A stretch of DNA of 64,000 bases from Pseudoxanthomonas sp. 3HH-4 (GTDB lineage Bacteria > Pseudomonadota > Gammaproteobacteria > Xanthomonadales > Xanthomonadaceae): the NCBI RefSeq assembly GCF_006716465.1, contig NZ_VFPB01000001.1, forward strand, positions 140,483 through 204,482, written 5' to 3'. The stretch's first letter is position 1, and every line of letters begins with the position of its first letter. Below the pieces are notes generated by a model, which was not told the origin of the DNA, searched no databases, and saw only the letters and a list, made by a program, of their open reading frames with translations. Positions 1-8,531 of the stretch are shown piece after piece. The translations under genes were made by a program, and so were the position numbers.

Positions 1-83
1 GGAAGCATGAGGGCGATCGCGCGCTGGACGCGGCGCGCCGATGACGTTGCAATGCGCCCTGTCGTCTCTCCGGAAAACTCCGT

Positions 84-620
84 GTGCTGATCGCCTTCAA
101 CAAGCCGTTCAACGTCCTCTGTCAGTTCACCGATCGCAGCGACCCGCCGCGCAGGACGCTGGCTGAGTTCGGACTGCCGCCGCGCGTCTATGCGGCGGGA
201 CGGCTGGACTACGACAGCGAAGGCCTGCTGCTGCTCACCGACGATGGTTCGCTGGCGAACCGGCTGACAGATCCACGGCACAAGCAGCCGAAGACCTACT
301 GGGTGCTCGTGGAAGGCACGCCCGCGGACGACCAGCTCGACGCGCTCCGGCGTGGCGTGGTGTTGAACGATGGACCCACGCGGCCCGCGGTGGTGGAGCG
401 GCTGGATCCGGCACCCACGCTGTGGCCTCGGGATCCGCCGGTCAGGTTTCGCAAATCCGTGCCCGACGCGTGGCTGTCGATAACGATCACCGAAGGCCGC
501 AATCGCCAAGTCCGGCGCATGACCGCAGCGGTCGGCCTGCCTACGTTGCGCTTGGTGCGTGCCGCGATGGGCGACACACACCTGGGAGACCTTGCGCCTG
601 GTACCTGGCGCCCGCTCTGA
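84..620 (+). CDS. rluE: RluE-type 23S rRNA pseudouridine synthase
   Basis: Pseudouridine synthase of the RsuA/RluB/RluE/RluF family; RluE isomerises one uridine of 23S rRNA. The family signature [14 protein letters not shown] lies at residues 39-52, with Asp42 as the expected catalytic aspartate, and the second conserved block RNRQVRRM is near residue 140. The protein has 178 residues and no N-terminal S4 domain; it opens directly with the catalytic fold ([14 protein letters not shown]), as RluE does and RsuA/RluB do not. The start is GTG, because no ATG fits the family N-terminus. It converges on a small membrane-protein gene 18 bp downstream. The family is certain; the exact rRNA target is inferred from the domain layout. 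Confidence 0.85.
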   Translation: MLIAFNKPFNVLCQFTDRSDPPRRTLAEFGLPPRVYAAGRLDYDSEGLLLLTDDGSLANRLTDPRHKQPKTYWVLVEGTPADDQLDALRRGVVLNDGPTRPAVVERLDPAPTLWPRDPPVRFRKSVPDAWLSITITEGRNRQVRRMTAAVGLPTLRLVRAAMGDTHLGDLAPGTWRPL

Positions 621-638
621 CGCAGGCGCAGCGCAACA

Positions 639-1019
639 TCAGCTCTCGGTGGCGCGGGTGGTGCTGCGCGGCTTGCGCGGCGTACCAGTCTTGCGCGCGG
701 TGGAAGTCTTGGCCGTGCCGTTGACCTTGCGCGCTTCCACGCGACGCGATTTGCCCTCGATCGGACCGTTCGCCTGGTCCTGCTTGCGCTTCCGATAGGC
801 CACCAGTGCAAGCAGGCCCACGCCGATGCCCGTGGCGACGGCGACCGCCGGGTTGCGCCGCACGAAGTTCACCGCGAGCCTGCCGCCGGTCTTCGCAACG
901 CCGAGTGCGGCACCCGTCTGCAGCAACCTGTCGGCGCTCGGCACGGCGTGCTTGAGGCTGGTGCCAGCTTGGCTGGCCAGTTCCAGCGCGCGGTCGGTGA
1001 TGGTGGTGAGCTTGCTCAT
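639..1019 (-). CDS. Small single-span membrane protein with basic tail
   Basis: Unrecognised 126-residue protein. Residues 1-50 look amphipathic and could lie along a membrane. One hydrophobic segment at about residues 58-75 (VAVATGIGVGLLALVAYR) follows. The last 50 residues are rich in Lys, Arg, Thr and Ser with almost no hydrophobics, so they are probably a disordered cytoplasmic tail. The layout loosely recalls the ElaB/YqjD (DUF883) membrane anchors, but those carry the membrane segment at the C-terminus, so the resemblance is weak. A purine-rich ribosome site precedes the ATG. The gene stands alone, convergent with the pseudouridine synthase. Confidence 0.6.
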   Translation of the reverse strand: MSKLTTITDRALELASQAGTSLKHAVPSADRLLQTGAALGVAKTGGRLAVNFVRRNPAVAVATGIGVGLLALVAYRKRKQDQANGPIEGKSRRVEARKVNGTAKTSTARKTGTPRKPRSTTRATES

Positions 1020-1118
1020 GGGGGCCTTCCCTGAAAGAGGTGGGTAGGACGCCAGTGTCCGTGCGGCGATGTTTACGCGGTGTTAGTTCCGTCGCCCGGC
1101 GCTGGCCGCCGGCTGAAC

Positions 1119-1219
1119 GTAGCGTGCGCCATGCACACGACCCGCGATGCGGATTCGAGCGACCGTGTCGATCGGTATGAGGCGGGGCTTCATGCGGTCG
1201 TGCGCATGGCGCACGCTAC
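1119..1219. repeat. Inverted pair of GTAG-headed REP elements (family B)
   Basis: Two copies of a 22-bp unit face each other at 1119-1140 (+) and 1198-1219 (-). Each begins with GTAG and then forms a hairpin with arms CGTGCGC and GCGCACG around CAT; the first copy has one mismatch. The second copy overlaps the last codon of hrpB, so that the TAG of GTAG is the hrpB stop. The arrangement (GTAG head, stem-loop, opposed pair) is that of bacterial REP/BIME elements. Confidence 0.75.
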
Positions 1220-3813
1220 GTGCCGCGCGGCTTCGCCCGATGGGTCGCCTGGGCACTCCAGGGGTCATCGGGCCACGGATGCTTCGGATACCGCCCCTTC
1301 ATCTCCTTCTTCACCTCGGCATAGGTCGAGTTCCAGAAGTTGCGCAAGTCGGACGTCACCTGCAGCGGCTTGCCGCCCGGCGACAGCAAGTGCAGCAGCA
1401 CCGGCACGCGACCGTCGGCCACGCGCGGCGTATCGGCCAGGCCGAACAGTTCCTGCAGCTTCACCGCGAGCACCGGGGGCTGCCCGTGCGCATACTCGAT
1501 ACGGCGCTCCATGCCCGAGGGCACGGTGATGCGGATGGGCGCCAGCTGGTCGATGCGCTGGCGCAGCGACCAGTCCAGGCCCGACTTCAACGCGTTCGCG
1601 AGATCGTCTTCGCCCAGTGCGTCCAGCCGCGTCTTGCCGGCGAAGACGGGCTTCAGCCACGTGTCCAGCGTCGCCACCAGCACGTCGTCGGACAGGTCGG
1701 GCAGGCCGAGGTCGGGCATCCACTCCCGCAGGCAGCGCACGCGTTCGCGCCATTGCTGCAGCGATTCCGGCCACGGCAAGGCGTCCAGGCCCAGGTCGCG
1801 CACCGCGTCGGTCAATGCGGCGGCCGCAAGCGCCGGGTCGACGCGGCCGGCGGGCCGTGCATCGAACACGATCTGGTCGAACCGCGATTCGCGTTGCGCC
1901 GACAGTGCGCGCCGCGAGGCATCCCAGCGGACGGTGTCCTCGGTGACAAAACGGTCGGCGAACTCGCGACGCAGGCGCTGTTCGTCCAGCGGTGCCGCGC
2001 GTTGCACGAGCGCATCGCGCGCTTCGTGGCGCAACTCGCTGACCACGATCCACGGTTCACCGACCAGCGCACTGTCATCGAACAGCCGTGCACTGCGTCC
2101 GTTCGCCAGCAGATAGCGGCGCGCGTCCTGCGGATGCTGGAAGCCGATGCGGTCCGGGAAGGCATGCATCAGCACGTCGCCCAGGCGGTGCGCCTCCACC
2201 GAGGGCGGCGGCGCGGTGGCCTCGCGGACGCGGCGTCGCCACTGCTTCGCGGCGGCGTCGATCGCGGCCAGGCCCGAACGGCTCGCGTCCTGGGGCGCGC
2301 GGCCGTTGCGGAATGCCGCCAGCGCACGCCAGCGCGCGGCCAGCGCGTCCCCGCCCATGCGCAGCGGATCGCGCGCTTCGACCAGCGCCGCGAGATCACA
2401 CGCCAGCGCGCGGTCCTCACCCTCGTCCGCCGACAGCAGCATCGCCGCGAGCCGGGGGTGCGTGCCGAGCGCGAGCATGCGCTTGCCCAAGGGCGTGATG
2501 GCGTTCGATGCCGTCAGCGCACCGAGCCGGCGTAGCAGGTCGCGCGCGGCATTCATCGCCCCGGGCGGCGGCGCATCGACGAAGCGCAGGTCGTCGCTGC
2601 CCCACGCGGCCAATTCCAATGCTAGGCCGCCGAGTTCGACCAGCGCGATCTCCGGCCGCCGCTGCGGATCCAGCCGCTGCGACTGCGGCCACAGGCGGTA
2701 CGCCCACCCCTCGGCCACGCGCCCCGCACGACCGGCGCGCTGGTCGGCGGATGCCTGCGAAATGGTCGTCACTTCCAGGCGCGAGAAGCCGCTGTTCGGG
2801 TCGTACGAAGGCTCGCGCGCCAGTCCGCTGTCGACCACCACGCGCACGCCGGGCAGCGTCACCGACGACTCGGCCACGTTGGTCGCCAGTACCACGCGGC
2901 GGCGGCCCCGGGGATCGGGTTCCAAGGCTTCGGACTGTTTCTCCACCGGCAGTTCGCCATGCAGGGCGAGCACCACGAAATCTTCTTTTCCTTCTCCCCT
3001 CGGGAGAAGGTGCCCGGAGGGCGGATGAGGGGCGAACGCAGCCATATTGCCGGCACTATCGCGTCCCTCGTCTCCCCTCTCCCCAACCCCTCTCCCGGCG
3101 GGAGAGGGGCTCAACATCGCCTCCACCCGCGCGATCTCGCGCTGGCCCGGTAGGAACACCAGCACATCGCCCGGGTGCGTCTGCACGGCGTGTTCGATGG
3201 CGCGGCGTGCCTGCACTTCAATCGTCTCGTCCCGGCGGGCAGGAAAGTGCGCGACCTGCACCGGGAAACCCCGGCCTTCGCTGCTCAGCCTGGGCGCATC
3301 AAGGAACCGCGCCAGCTTCTCGCCGTCGAGGGTGGCGGACATGACGACGATGCGCAGGTCGTCGCGCAGCTGCGCCTGCACGTCCAACGCCAGCGCCAGA
3401 CCAAGGTCGCCGGCCAGGTGGCGTTCGTGGAATTCGTCGAACAGGATGGCGCCGACCTCTTCCAGCATCGGATCGTCCTGGATCATCCGGGTCAGGATGC
3501 CTTCGGTGACCACCTCGATCCGCGTGTCCGGCCCGACCTTGTTCTCGAAGCGGATGCGGTAGCCGACCGTCTCGCCAACCGCTTCGCCGCGCTGCCTCGC
3601 CATGAACCCGGCCGCCGCGCGCGCCGCAACGCGACGCGGCTCCAGCATCACGATCTTTCGGCCCTGCAGCCACGGCTCGTCCAGCAGCGCCAGCGGCACC
3701 TGCGTGGTCTTGCCCGCGCCGGGCGGCGCCTCCAGCACCAGACGCGGATGTCCGGACAGGCTGCGGACAATATCCGGCAGCAGCGGGGTGATGGGGAAGG
3801 TGGGCGACGGCAT
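1216..3813 (-). CDS. hrpB: ATP-dependent helicase HrpB
   Basis: DEAH/DExH-box helicase of the HrpB type. Walker A (APPGAGKTT) is at residues 29-37, the DEFHERH box near 125, the SAT motif near 160, and the helicase C-terminal motifs QASADQRAGRAGR near 350, followed by HA2 and the long HrpB-specific C-terminal region ending in GRYPKHPWPDDP. The length is 865 residues; E. coli HrpB has about 810. Much of the excess is a foreign segment at about residues 233-275, translated from a palindromic repeat (see repeat at 2987-3115). ATG at 3813 is preferred over a TTG three codons upstream. The stop TAG lies in the head of a REP element. HrpB is distinct from the RNA-processing helicase HrpA; its physiological role is poorly defined. 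Confidence 0.93.
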   Translation of the reverse strand: MPSPTFPITPLLPDIVRSLSGHPRLVLEAPPGAGKTTQVPLALLDEPWLQGRKIVMLEPRRVAARAAAGFMARQRGEAVGETVGYRIRFENKVGPDTRIEVVTEGILTRMIQDDPMLEEVGAILFDEFHERHLAGDLGLALALDVQAQLRDDLRIVVMSATLDGEKLARFLDAPRLSSEGRGFPVQVAHFPARRDETIEVQARRAIEHAVQTHPGDVLVFLPGQREIARVEAMLSPSPAGRGVGERGDEGRDSAGNMAAFAPHPPSGHLLPRGEGKEDFVVLALHGELPVEKQSEALEPDPRGRRRVVLATNVAESSVTLPGVRVVVDSGLAREPSYDPNSGFSRLEVTTISQASADQRAGRAGRVAEGWAYRLWPQSQRLDPQRRPEIALVELGGLALELAAWGSDDLRFVDAPPPGAMNAARDLLRRLGALTASNAITPLGKRMLALGTHPRLAAMLLSADEGEDRALACDLAALVEARDPLRMGGDALAARWRALAAFRNGRAPQDASRSGLAAIDAAAKQWRRRVREATAPPPSVEAHRLGDVLMHAFPDRIGFQHPQDARRYLLANGRSARLFDDSALVGEPWIVVSELRHEARDALVQRAAPLDEQRLRREFADRFVTEDTVRWDASRRALSAQRESRFDQIVFDARPAGRVDPALAAAALTDAVRDLGLDALPWPESLQQWRERVRCLREWMPDLGLPDLSDDVLVATLDTWLKPVFAGKTRLDALGEDDLANALKSGLDWSLRQRIDQLAPIRITVPSGMERRIEYAHGQPPVLAVKLQELFGLADTPRVADGRVPVLLHLLSPGGKPLQVTSDLRNFWNSTYAEVKKEMKGRYPKHPWPDDPWSAQATHRAKPRGT
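2987..3115. repeat. Palindromic repeat inserted in frame in hrpB
   Basis: Two palindromes lie about 80 bp apart: CCTTCTCCCCTCGGGAGAAGG (2990-3010) and CCCCTCTCCCGGCGGGAGAGGGG (around 3088-3110). Such paired CTCTCCC/GGGAGAG units are widely seen as intergenic repeats in xanthomonads and pseudomonads. Here the whole element sits inside the helicase gene, between residues homologous to REIARVEAML and FVVLALHGELP, which are close together in ordinary HrpB. It is open in the hrpB frame and encodes about 43 residues rich in Gly, Pro, Arg and Ser. Boundaries are accurate to within a few bases. Confidence 0.8.
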
Positions 3814-3846
3814 GCGGCGCAAAGGATAAACGCATGCGGTCTTCCT

Positions 3847-3985
3847 GTAGGAGCGACGTGAGTCGCGACCGCACGGTCGGCGCGCCCGCTGCAGAGATCA
3901 GTCCGGGTCTTCTGCCGGCCCCTTCCTTGCAGATCATGTCGCTAGGACGTGTCGTTCAACCGGTCGCGACTCACGTCGCTCCTAC
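3847..3985. repeat. Inverted REP pair (family A) between hrpB and tatD
   Basis: Two 24-bp copies face each other at 3847-3870 (+) and 3962-3985 (-). Each reads GTAG, GA, then a hairpin GCGAC-GTGA-GTCGC, then GACC. The pair lies between divergent genes, an unusual place for elements that normally sit at gene ends. The tatD -10 candidate starts 20 bp after the second copy. Confidence 0.8.
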
Positions 3986-4004
3986 AAGAGCTGGCACGAC
4001 AGCT

Positions 4005-4010
4005 TAAAAT
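4005..4010 (+). promoter_or_regulatory. Putative -10 of a leaderless tatD promoter
   Basis: TAAAAT lies exactly 6 nt before the tatD ATG. A transcript starting the usual 6-7 nt downstream would begin at the A of the start codon. There is no Shine-Dalgarno sequence. No convincing -35 is visible. Confidence 0.45.
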
Positions 4011-4016
4011 GCGGGC

Positions 4017-4814
4017 ATGGATCTCATCGACATCGGCGCCAACCTCACCCACGAAAGCTTCGACCACGACCGCAACGCCGTGCTCCAGCGCGCGCGCGAG
4101 GCCGGCGTGGTGCAGCAGGTGGTCACCGGGGCCAGCCGCGAGCATTCGCCGACGGCGCTGCGTCTGGCGCAGTCGCATCCGGGCGAGCTGTTTGCCACGG
4201 CGGGCGTGCACCCGCACCACGCCACCGAGTACACCGACGAATGCGACGCCGAGATGCGCGCGCTGCATGCGCATGCCGACGTCGTCGCGGTGGGCGAATG
4301 CGGGCTGGACTACTTCCGCGATTTCTCGCCGCGGCCGGCGCAACGCAAGGCATTCGAACGCCAGCTGCAGATCGCGGTGGACACCCGCAAGCCGCTGTTC
4401 CTGCATCAGCGCGACGCGCACGACGACTTCGTGGCGATGATGAAGAACTTCGACGGCAAGCTCGGGCCGGCCGTGGTGCACTGCTTCACCGGCACGAAGA
4501 AGGAATTGTTCGACTGCCTGGACCAGGACTGGCACATCGGCATCACCGGCTGGCTGTGCGACGAGCGCCGCGGCCTGCACCTGCGCGAGCTGGTGAAGAA
4601 CATCCCGGCGAACCGGCTGATGATCGAGACTGACGCGCCCTACCTGTTGCCGCGTACGGTAAAGCCGCAACCCTCGCACCGCCGCAACGAGCCGATGTAC
4701 CTGGCGCACATCGTCGCCGAGTTGGCGCGCGACCGCGGCGAGGACATCGAGGTCACGGCCGCCGCCACGACGGCGACCGCGCGCGCGTTCTTCCGGTTGC
4801 CCGGCGCCGGCTGA
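4017..4814 (+). CDS. tatD: TatD family metal-dependent DNase
   Basis: TIM-barrel metal-dependent hydrolase of the TatD family (cytoplasmic 3'-5' exonuclease / DNase, involved in DNA repair and quality control). Family landmarks in order: DIGANLTH at residues 4-11, AGVHPHHA near 62, VGECGLDYFRDF near 91, HCFTG near 155, and ETDAPYLLPRT near 204 with RRNEPMYLAHI after it. These match TatD itself better than the paralogues YcfH and YjjV. The length of 265 residues is normal. The ATG has no visible ribosome site and a -10-like TAAAAT 6 nt before it. The gene stands alone; its operon partners tatABC are not adjacent. Confidence 0.9.
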   Translation: MDLIDIGANLTHESFDHDRNAVLQRAREAGVVQQVVTGASREHSPTALRLAQSHPGELFATAGVHPHHATEYTDECDAEMRALHAHADVVAVGECGLDYFRDFSPRPAQRKAFERQLQIAVDTRKPLFLHQRDAHDDFVAMMKNFDGKLGPAVVHCFTGTKKELFDCLDQDWHIGITGWLCDERRGLHLRELVKNIPANRLMIETDAPYLLPRTVKPQPSHRRNEPMYLAHIVAELARDRGEDIEVTAAATTATARAFFRLPGAG

Positions 4815-4834
4815 GGGGTTTCCCCGTCCCTGTT

Positions 4835-5764
4835 TCAGGCCGCGCGCTGCGCCTCGTAGGCCTGCAGGTGCACCCATGCAGCCCGCAGATGGGGCGTGGC
4901 GATAGCGTGCGCCGTCGCGCGGTGGACCATGTCGCCGACGATGTGCGCGGCTTCGACGCGTTGGCCTGCTTCCAGGTCGCGCAGCATCGAGGCCTTCATC
5001 GGCGAACCGGCCGTGGTCAGCGTGTCGCGCGCGGAGGCCTGTGCTGCCGTGGATACCGGCTGGCCCGAGGCCGCGGCGACCGCCAGGCATTCGCCATGCA
5101 GCGCCGCCATGAAGTCCGCACCGCCCTCGCCCGCGACGATCGTGCCGATCGAAGTGCGCATCAGGCAGGTGCCGGCGGCGAGCGCGGTGAGGAAGCTGTA
5201 CTTCGCCCACTGCGCCTGCGCGATGTCCGGCGCGTGCAGGTGATCGATACCGGCCTGCGCGCACGCGGCGGCGAGCGCCTGCAGACGCGCATCGGGCGGC
5301 TGGCCTTCGCGTTCGCCGAACGTCATCGACGCCGGCTTGCCCAGGTGCAGGATCTCGCCCCCGGCTCCCAGCGTGGCGCTGATGAAGCAGAGGCCGCCGA
5401 GGACGTTCGAGAAGCCGAAGCGCGCATCCAGGGCTTCGTAATGGCGCAGGCCGTTTAGCAGCGGCAGCGCGCGGGCGCCCGCTTCGACTGCGGGCGCGAT
5501 GGCGTCCATCGCACTGTCCAGGTCGTAGGCTTTGCTGCTGAGCAGGATCAGATCGAACGGTGCGGCGCTGGCCAGTTCGTCCGCTGTCAGCACCTGCACG
5601 GGGATATCGGCATCGCCCAACGGGCTGCGGATGCGAAGGCCCTGTTCACGCAGCAGCGCCGCGCGTGCGGGACGGACGAGGAAGGTTACGTCGATGCCGG
5701 CCTGCGCCAACCGGCCGCCGAAGTAGCCACCGGTGCCGCCGGCTCCGAGAACGAGTACGCGCAT
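4835..5764 (-). CDS. panE: 2-dehydropantoate 2-reductase
   Basis: Ketopantoate reductase, which uses NADPH to make pantoate for coenzyme A synthesis. The nucleotide-binding glycine motif GAGGTGGYFGG is at residues 7-17. The ApbA/PanE C-terminal domain follows from about residue 180, including KYSFLTALAAGTCL and the helix-rich tail. The length of 309 residues is typical. The ATG overlaps the stop codon of the upstream permease gene by one base (TGATG), so translation is probably coupled and the gene is the third member of an exporter operon. There is no obvious functional reason for this pairing. Other PanE-fold reductases with unknown substrates exist, so the substrate is inferred. Confidence 0.85.
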   Translation of the reverse strand: MRVLVLGAGGTGGYFGGRLAQAGIDVTFLVRPARAALLREQGLRIRSPLGDADIPVQVLTADELASAAPFDLILLSSKAYDLDSAMDAIAPAVEAGARALPLLNGLRHYEALDARFGFSNVLGGLCFISATLGAGGEILHLGKPASMTFGEREGQPPDARLQALAAACAQAGIDHLHAPDIAQAQWAKYSFLTALAAGTCLMRTSIGTIVAGEGGADFMAALHGECLAVAAASGQPVSTAAQASARDTLTTAGSPMKASMLRDLEAGQRVEAAHIVGDMVHRATAHAIATPHLRAAWVHLQAYEAQRAA

Positions 5765-6573
5765 CAGCTGCGCAGCCCCACGCCCTTCTTCAACAGCCAC
5801 AGGCCCAGCGACGCCAGCGCGACGACGAACCCGATCATCAGCGCATACGCCACCCACAGCGGCACGTCGCTGGTGCCGAGCAGGCCGTAGCGGAACGCGT
5901 TGACCATGTAGAAGATCGGGTTGGCATGCGTGAGCGCTTCGGCCCACGGTGGCAGCAGGGTCACCGAATAGAACACACCCCCCAGGTAGGTGAGCGGGGT
6001 GAGGATGAAGGTCGGCACGATGGCGATGTCGTCGAACTTCTTCGCATACGCCGCATTGACGAACCCGGCCAGCGAGAAGATCGTCGCGCCCAGCAGCACG
6101 GTGGTGATGGTCACCAGCGGGTGCGGCACGCGCACCTTGGTGAAGAACATCGCGATGACCAGCACGATGGCGCCCACCATCAGCCCGCGCAGCACTGCGC
6201 CGGCCACGTAGCCCAGCAGGATCACCCAGTTCGGCATCGGACTGACCAGCAGCTCTTCCACGTGGCGGCCGAATTTGGCGCCGAAGAAGCTGGAGCTGAT
6301 GTTGCCGTAGCTGTTCTGGATGATGCTCATCATCACCAGGCCCGGCACGATGAACTCCATGTAGGTGTAGCCGCCCATGTCGCCGATCTTCGAGCCTATC
6401 AGGCCGCCGAAGATCAGGAAGTACAGCGTCATGGTGATGGCCGGCGGCACCAGGGTCTGACCCCAGATGCGCAGGATGCGGTTCACTTCGCGGCGCACGA
6501 TGGTGCCCAGCGCGACCAGATTCTTCTGCAGCGGCGTGGTCACGGCGGTTTCCTGCGGATCGGCGGGGCTCAT
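5764..6573 (-). CDS. yadH: ABC-2 type permease (YadH family)
   Basis: Inner-membrane permease of an ABC-2 exporter. The 269 residues contain six hydrophobic segments, beginning near residue 45 (PPAITMTLYFLIFGGLIG), with the ABC-2 signature block around residues 195-240 (LTPLTYLGGVFYSVTLLPPW). Family members export drugs, polysaccharides or lipids; YadH has no settled substrate. The start ATG overlaps the stop of the ATPase gene by 3 bp (ATGA) and its own stop overlaps panE, so the three genes form one tightly coupled operon. GTG codons within the first 15 codons are possible alternative starts. Confidence 0.88.
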   Translation of the reverse strand: MSPADPQETAVTTPLQKNLVALGTIVRREVNRILRIWGQTLVPPAITMTLYFLIFGGLIGSKIGDMGGYTYMEFIVPGLVMMSIIQNSYGNISSSFFGAKFGRHVEELLVSPMPNWVILLGYVAGAVLRGLMVGAIVLVIAMFFTKVRVPHPLVTITTVLLGATIFSLAGFVNAAYAKKFDDIAIVPTFILTPLTYLGGVFYSVTLLPPWAEALTHANPIFYMVNAFRYGLLGTSDVPLWVAYALMIGFVVALASLGLWLLKKGVGLRS

Positions 6574-7541
6574 GCGGCCTGCTCCCGCTTGGCGGCGGCT
6601 TCATCGCCGGTCAGGCGCACGAACAGCTCTTCCAGCCGGTTGCTCTTGGTGCGCATGGAGCGCACGCGGATGCCAGCGTCGTTGAGCGCGGCGAACACAC
6701 GGTTGAGGTCCATCGCGCGCGGCATGTCCAGGTCCAGAGTGTGGCTGTCTGTGGCGGACAGCGTGGTGCCTTCGATCACCGGCAGCTGCGCCGGCAGGTC
6801 GCCGTCGATGTCGAACAGGAAGCCCTCCACGTCCAGCTTGGCCAGCAAGGCGCGCATCGGCCCCTGTTCGACGATGACGCCACGGTCGATGATGGCCAGG
6901 TTGCGGCAGAGACTCTCGGCTTCTTCCAGGTAATGCGTGGTCAGGATGATCGTGGTGCCGGCCTCGTTGATGTCCTTTAGCGTCTTCCACATGCCGCGGC
7001 GGATCTCGATGTCCACGCCGGCGGTCGGTTCGTCCAGGATCAACAGGCGGGGCCGCGTCATCATGGCGCGGGCGATCATCAGCCGGCGCTTCATGCCACC
7101 CGACAGGGTGCGGCTCATGACGTGGGCCTTTTCCCACAACTGCGCGCGCTTGAGTTCCTCTTCGGCCCGCACCAGCGCCTCGGCACGCGGAATGCCGTAG
7201 AACCCTGCGTAGTTCACGCAGATGTCCAGCGGCTTCTCGAACATGTTGAAGTTGATTTCCTGCGGCACCAGGCCCAGCAGGCGCATCGCGCCGTCGCGGT
7301 CCTTGTCCAGATCCACGCCGAACACGCTGACCTGCCCGCTGCTCTTGTTGACCAGCGAACTGACGATGCCGATGAGGGTGGACTTGCCTGCGCCATTGGG
7401 ACCAAGCAGCGCGAAGAAATCGCCGGGTTCGACCTGCAGCGAGACGCCCTTGAGGGCTTGCACGCCGGTGTCGTAGACCTTGCGCAGGTCGGTTATGGCC
7501 AGCGCGGGAGCCGCCGCCGAAGCCGTTGTTGCAGACGCCAT
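6570..7541 (-). CDS. yadG: ABC transporter ATP-binding protein (YadG family)
   Basis: ATPase partner of the downstream ABC-2 permease. Walker A GPNGAGKST is at residues 49-57, the ABC signature LSGGMKRR near 147, Walker B LLILDEPTAGVD near 167 and the H-loop TTHY near 204. The last 90 residues form the accessory domain seen in YadG/NodI-like ATPases. The length of 323 residues fits. It is the first gene of the yadG-yadH-panE operon, followed without a gap by the permease. A TATAAT lies about 50 bp upstream. Confidence 0.9.
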   Translation of the reverse strand: MASATTASAAAPALAITDLRKVYDTGVQALKGVSLQVEPGDFFALLGPNGAGKSTLIGIVSSLVNKSSGQVSVFGVDLDKDRDGAMRLLGLVPQEINFNMFEKPLDICVNYAGFYGIPRAEALVRAEEELKRAQLWEKAHVMSRTLSGGMKRRLMIARAMMTRPRLLILDEPTAGVDIEIRRGMWKTLKDINEAGTTIILTTHYLEEAESLCRNLAIIDRGVIVEQGPMRALLAKLDVEGFLFDIDGDLPAQLPVIEGTTLSATDSHTLDLDMPRAMDLNRVFAALNDAGIRVRSMRTKSNRLEELFVRLTGDEAAAKREQAA

Positions 7542-7588
7542 GAGGTACCTTGTGGCGCCATGAAGGCGCCCGGGGGAAGCGAGCGCTT

Positions 7589-7594
7589 ATTATA
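7589..7594 (-). promoter_or_regulatory. Putative -10 for the yadGH-panE operon
   Basis: A perfect TATAAT reads on the minus strand 47 bp before the yadG ATG, in otherwise very GC-rich sequence. No matching -35 is present at 16-18 bp spacing, so this is only suggestive. Confidence 0.35.
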
Positions 7595-7640
7595 GGCGTC
7601 CCGCCGGGGCCGCCCCGGGCCACACAGTGTTCCAGCCGCC

Positions 7641-8393
7641 TTGGCGATCGTGCATTTTCCCTTGAAGCTCGTCGGGCGCCGCATGCTGGCGCCCAGCGTG
7701 GGCCATTACAGCTTCGTCCGCGACGATGGACAGCCGTTGGATTTCATCCCCGGCCAGTTCATCCAGGTGCATTTCAGCTACGCCGACGGCACCGCGACCA
7801 AGCGCAGCTATTCGCTGGCCACCATCCACGACCACGCGCTGGGCCCGGGCGAAGCGGTGGAGATCGCGGTCAGTTATGTACCCGGGGGTGCCGCGACCGC
7901 CTTGTTCGAAGGCCTGCCGGAAGGCGGTCACGTGGACGCGAGCGGGCCTTTCGGCCGCTTCTGCCTGATGCCGGGCGACCGCAATGCGCGCTACCTGCTC
8001 ATCGCCACCGGCACGGGCGTAACGCCGTATCGCTCGATGTTGCCCCAGCTGGAAGCACTCATGGCCGACCGCGGCGTGGAGGTCGTGCTGCTGCAGGGCG
8101 CCCGCACGCCGACCGAGTTGCTGTACGGCGACGAGTTCCGCGCCTTCGCCGACACGCATCCCGGCTTCCGCTTCGTGCCCTGCCTGTCGCGTGAGCTGCC
8201 CCGCGACCCGCACCCCGACGTGCGCCAGGGCTATGTACAACAGCACCTGGCCGAGTTCGCGCCGGATGCGGCCCGCGACATCGCCTACCTGTGCGGCAAT
8301 CCCGACATGGTCGATGCCTGCTTCGAGGCGCTGAAGGGACACGGCCTGCCGATTCCCCAGATTCGCCGGGAAAAATACGTCTCCAGCAAGTAG
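7641..8393 (+). CDS. fpr: Ferredoxin--NADP+ reductase
   Basis: Flavoprotein that passes electrons between NADPH and ferredoxin or flavodoxin, usually linked to oxidative stress and iron-sulfur supply. The FAD-binding motif RSYSLA is at residues 54-59, the NADP-binding glycine block LIATGTGVTPYRSML near 117-131, and the C-terminal region CGNPDMV...REKYVSSK closes the fold. The length is about 250 residues, as in bacterial Fpr. The start is uncertain: TTG at 7641 or GTG at 7650; no ATG fits. It is divergent from the yadG operon and stands alone. Confidence 0.87.
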   Translation: MAIVHFPLKLVGRRMLAPSVGHYSFVRDDGQPLDFIPGQFIQVHFSYADGTATKRSYSLATIHDHALGPGEAVEIAVSYVPGGAATALFEGLPEGGHVDASGPFGRFCLMPGDRNARYLLIATGTGVTPYRSMLPQLEALMADRGVEVVLLQGARTPTELLYGDEFRAFADTHPGFRFVPCLSRELPRDPHPDVRQGYVQQHLAEFAPDAARDIAYLCGNPDMVDACFEALKGHGLPIPQIRREKYVSSK

Positions 8394-8531
8394 TTCCGCC
8401 CGCCGGCACGATCGGGCCTGTCCGACCGCTCGGCACGCACGATGCGTGCGCGACGTGTGCAATTCGTTGGTCACATCCGTCCCGCCGCATCGTCATGGCA
8501 TGCTGGGACCCGCCTCCAACGGAATTGATAC

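Noticed and set aside
1..83. End of an upstream gene before rluE
   Set aside because: Too short and no recognisable coding pattern; left unannotated.
5764..6604. Extended reading frame in front of panE
   Set aside because: It is the permease gene read in another frame; panE starts at the ATG overlapping the permease stop.
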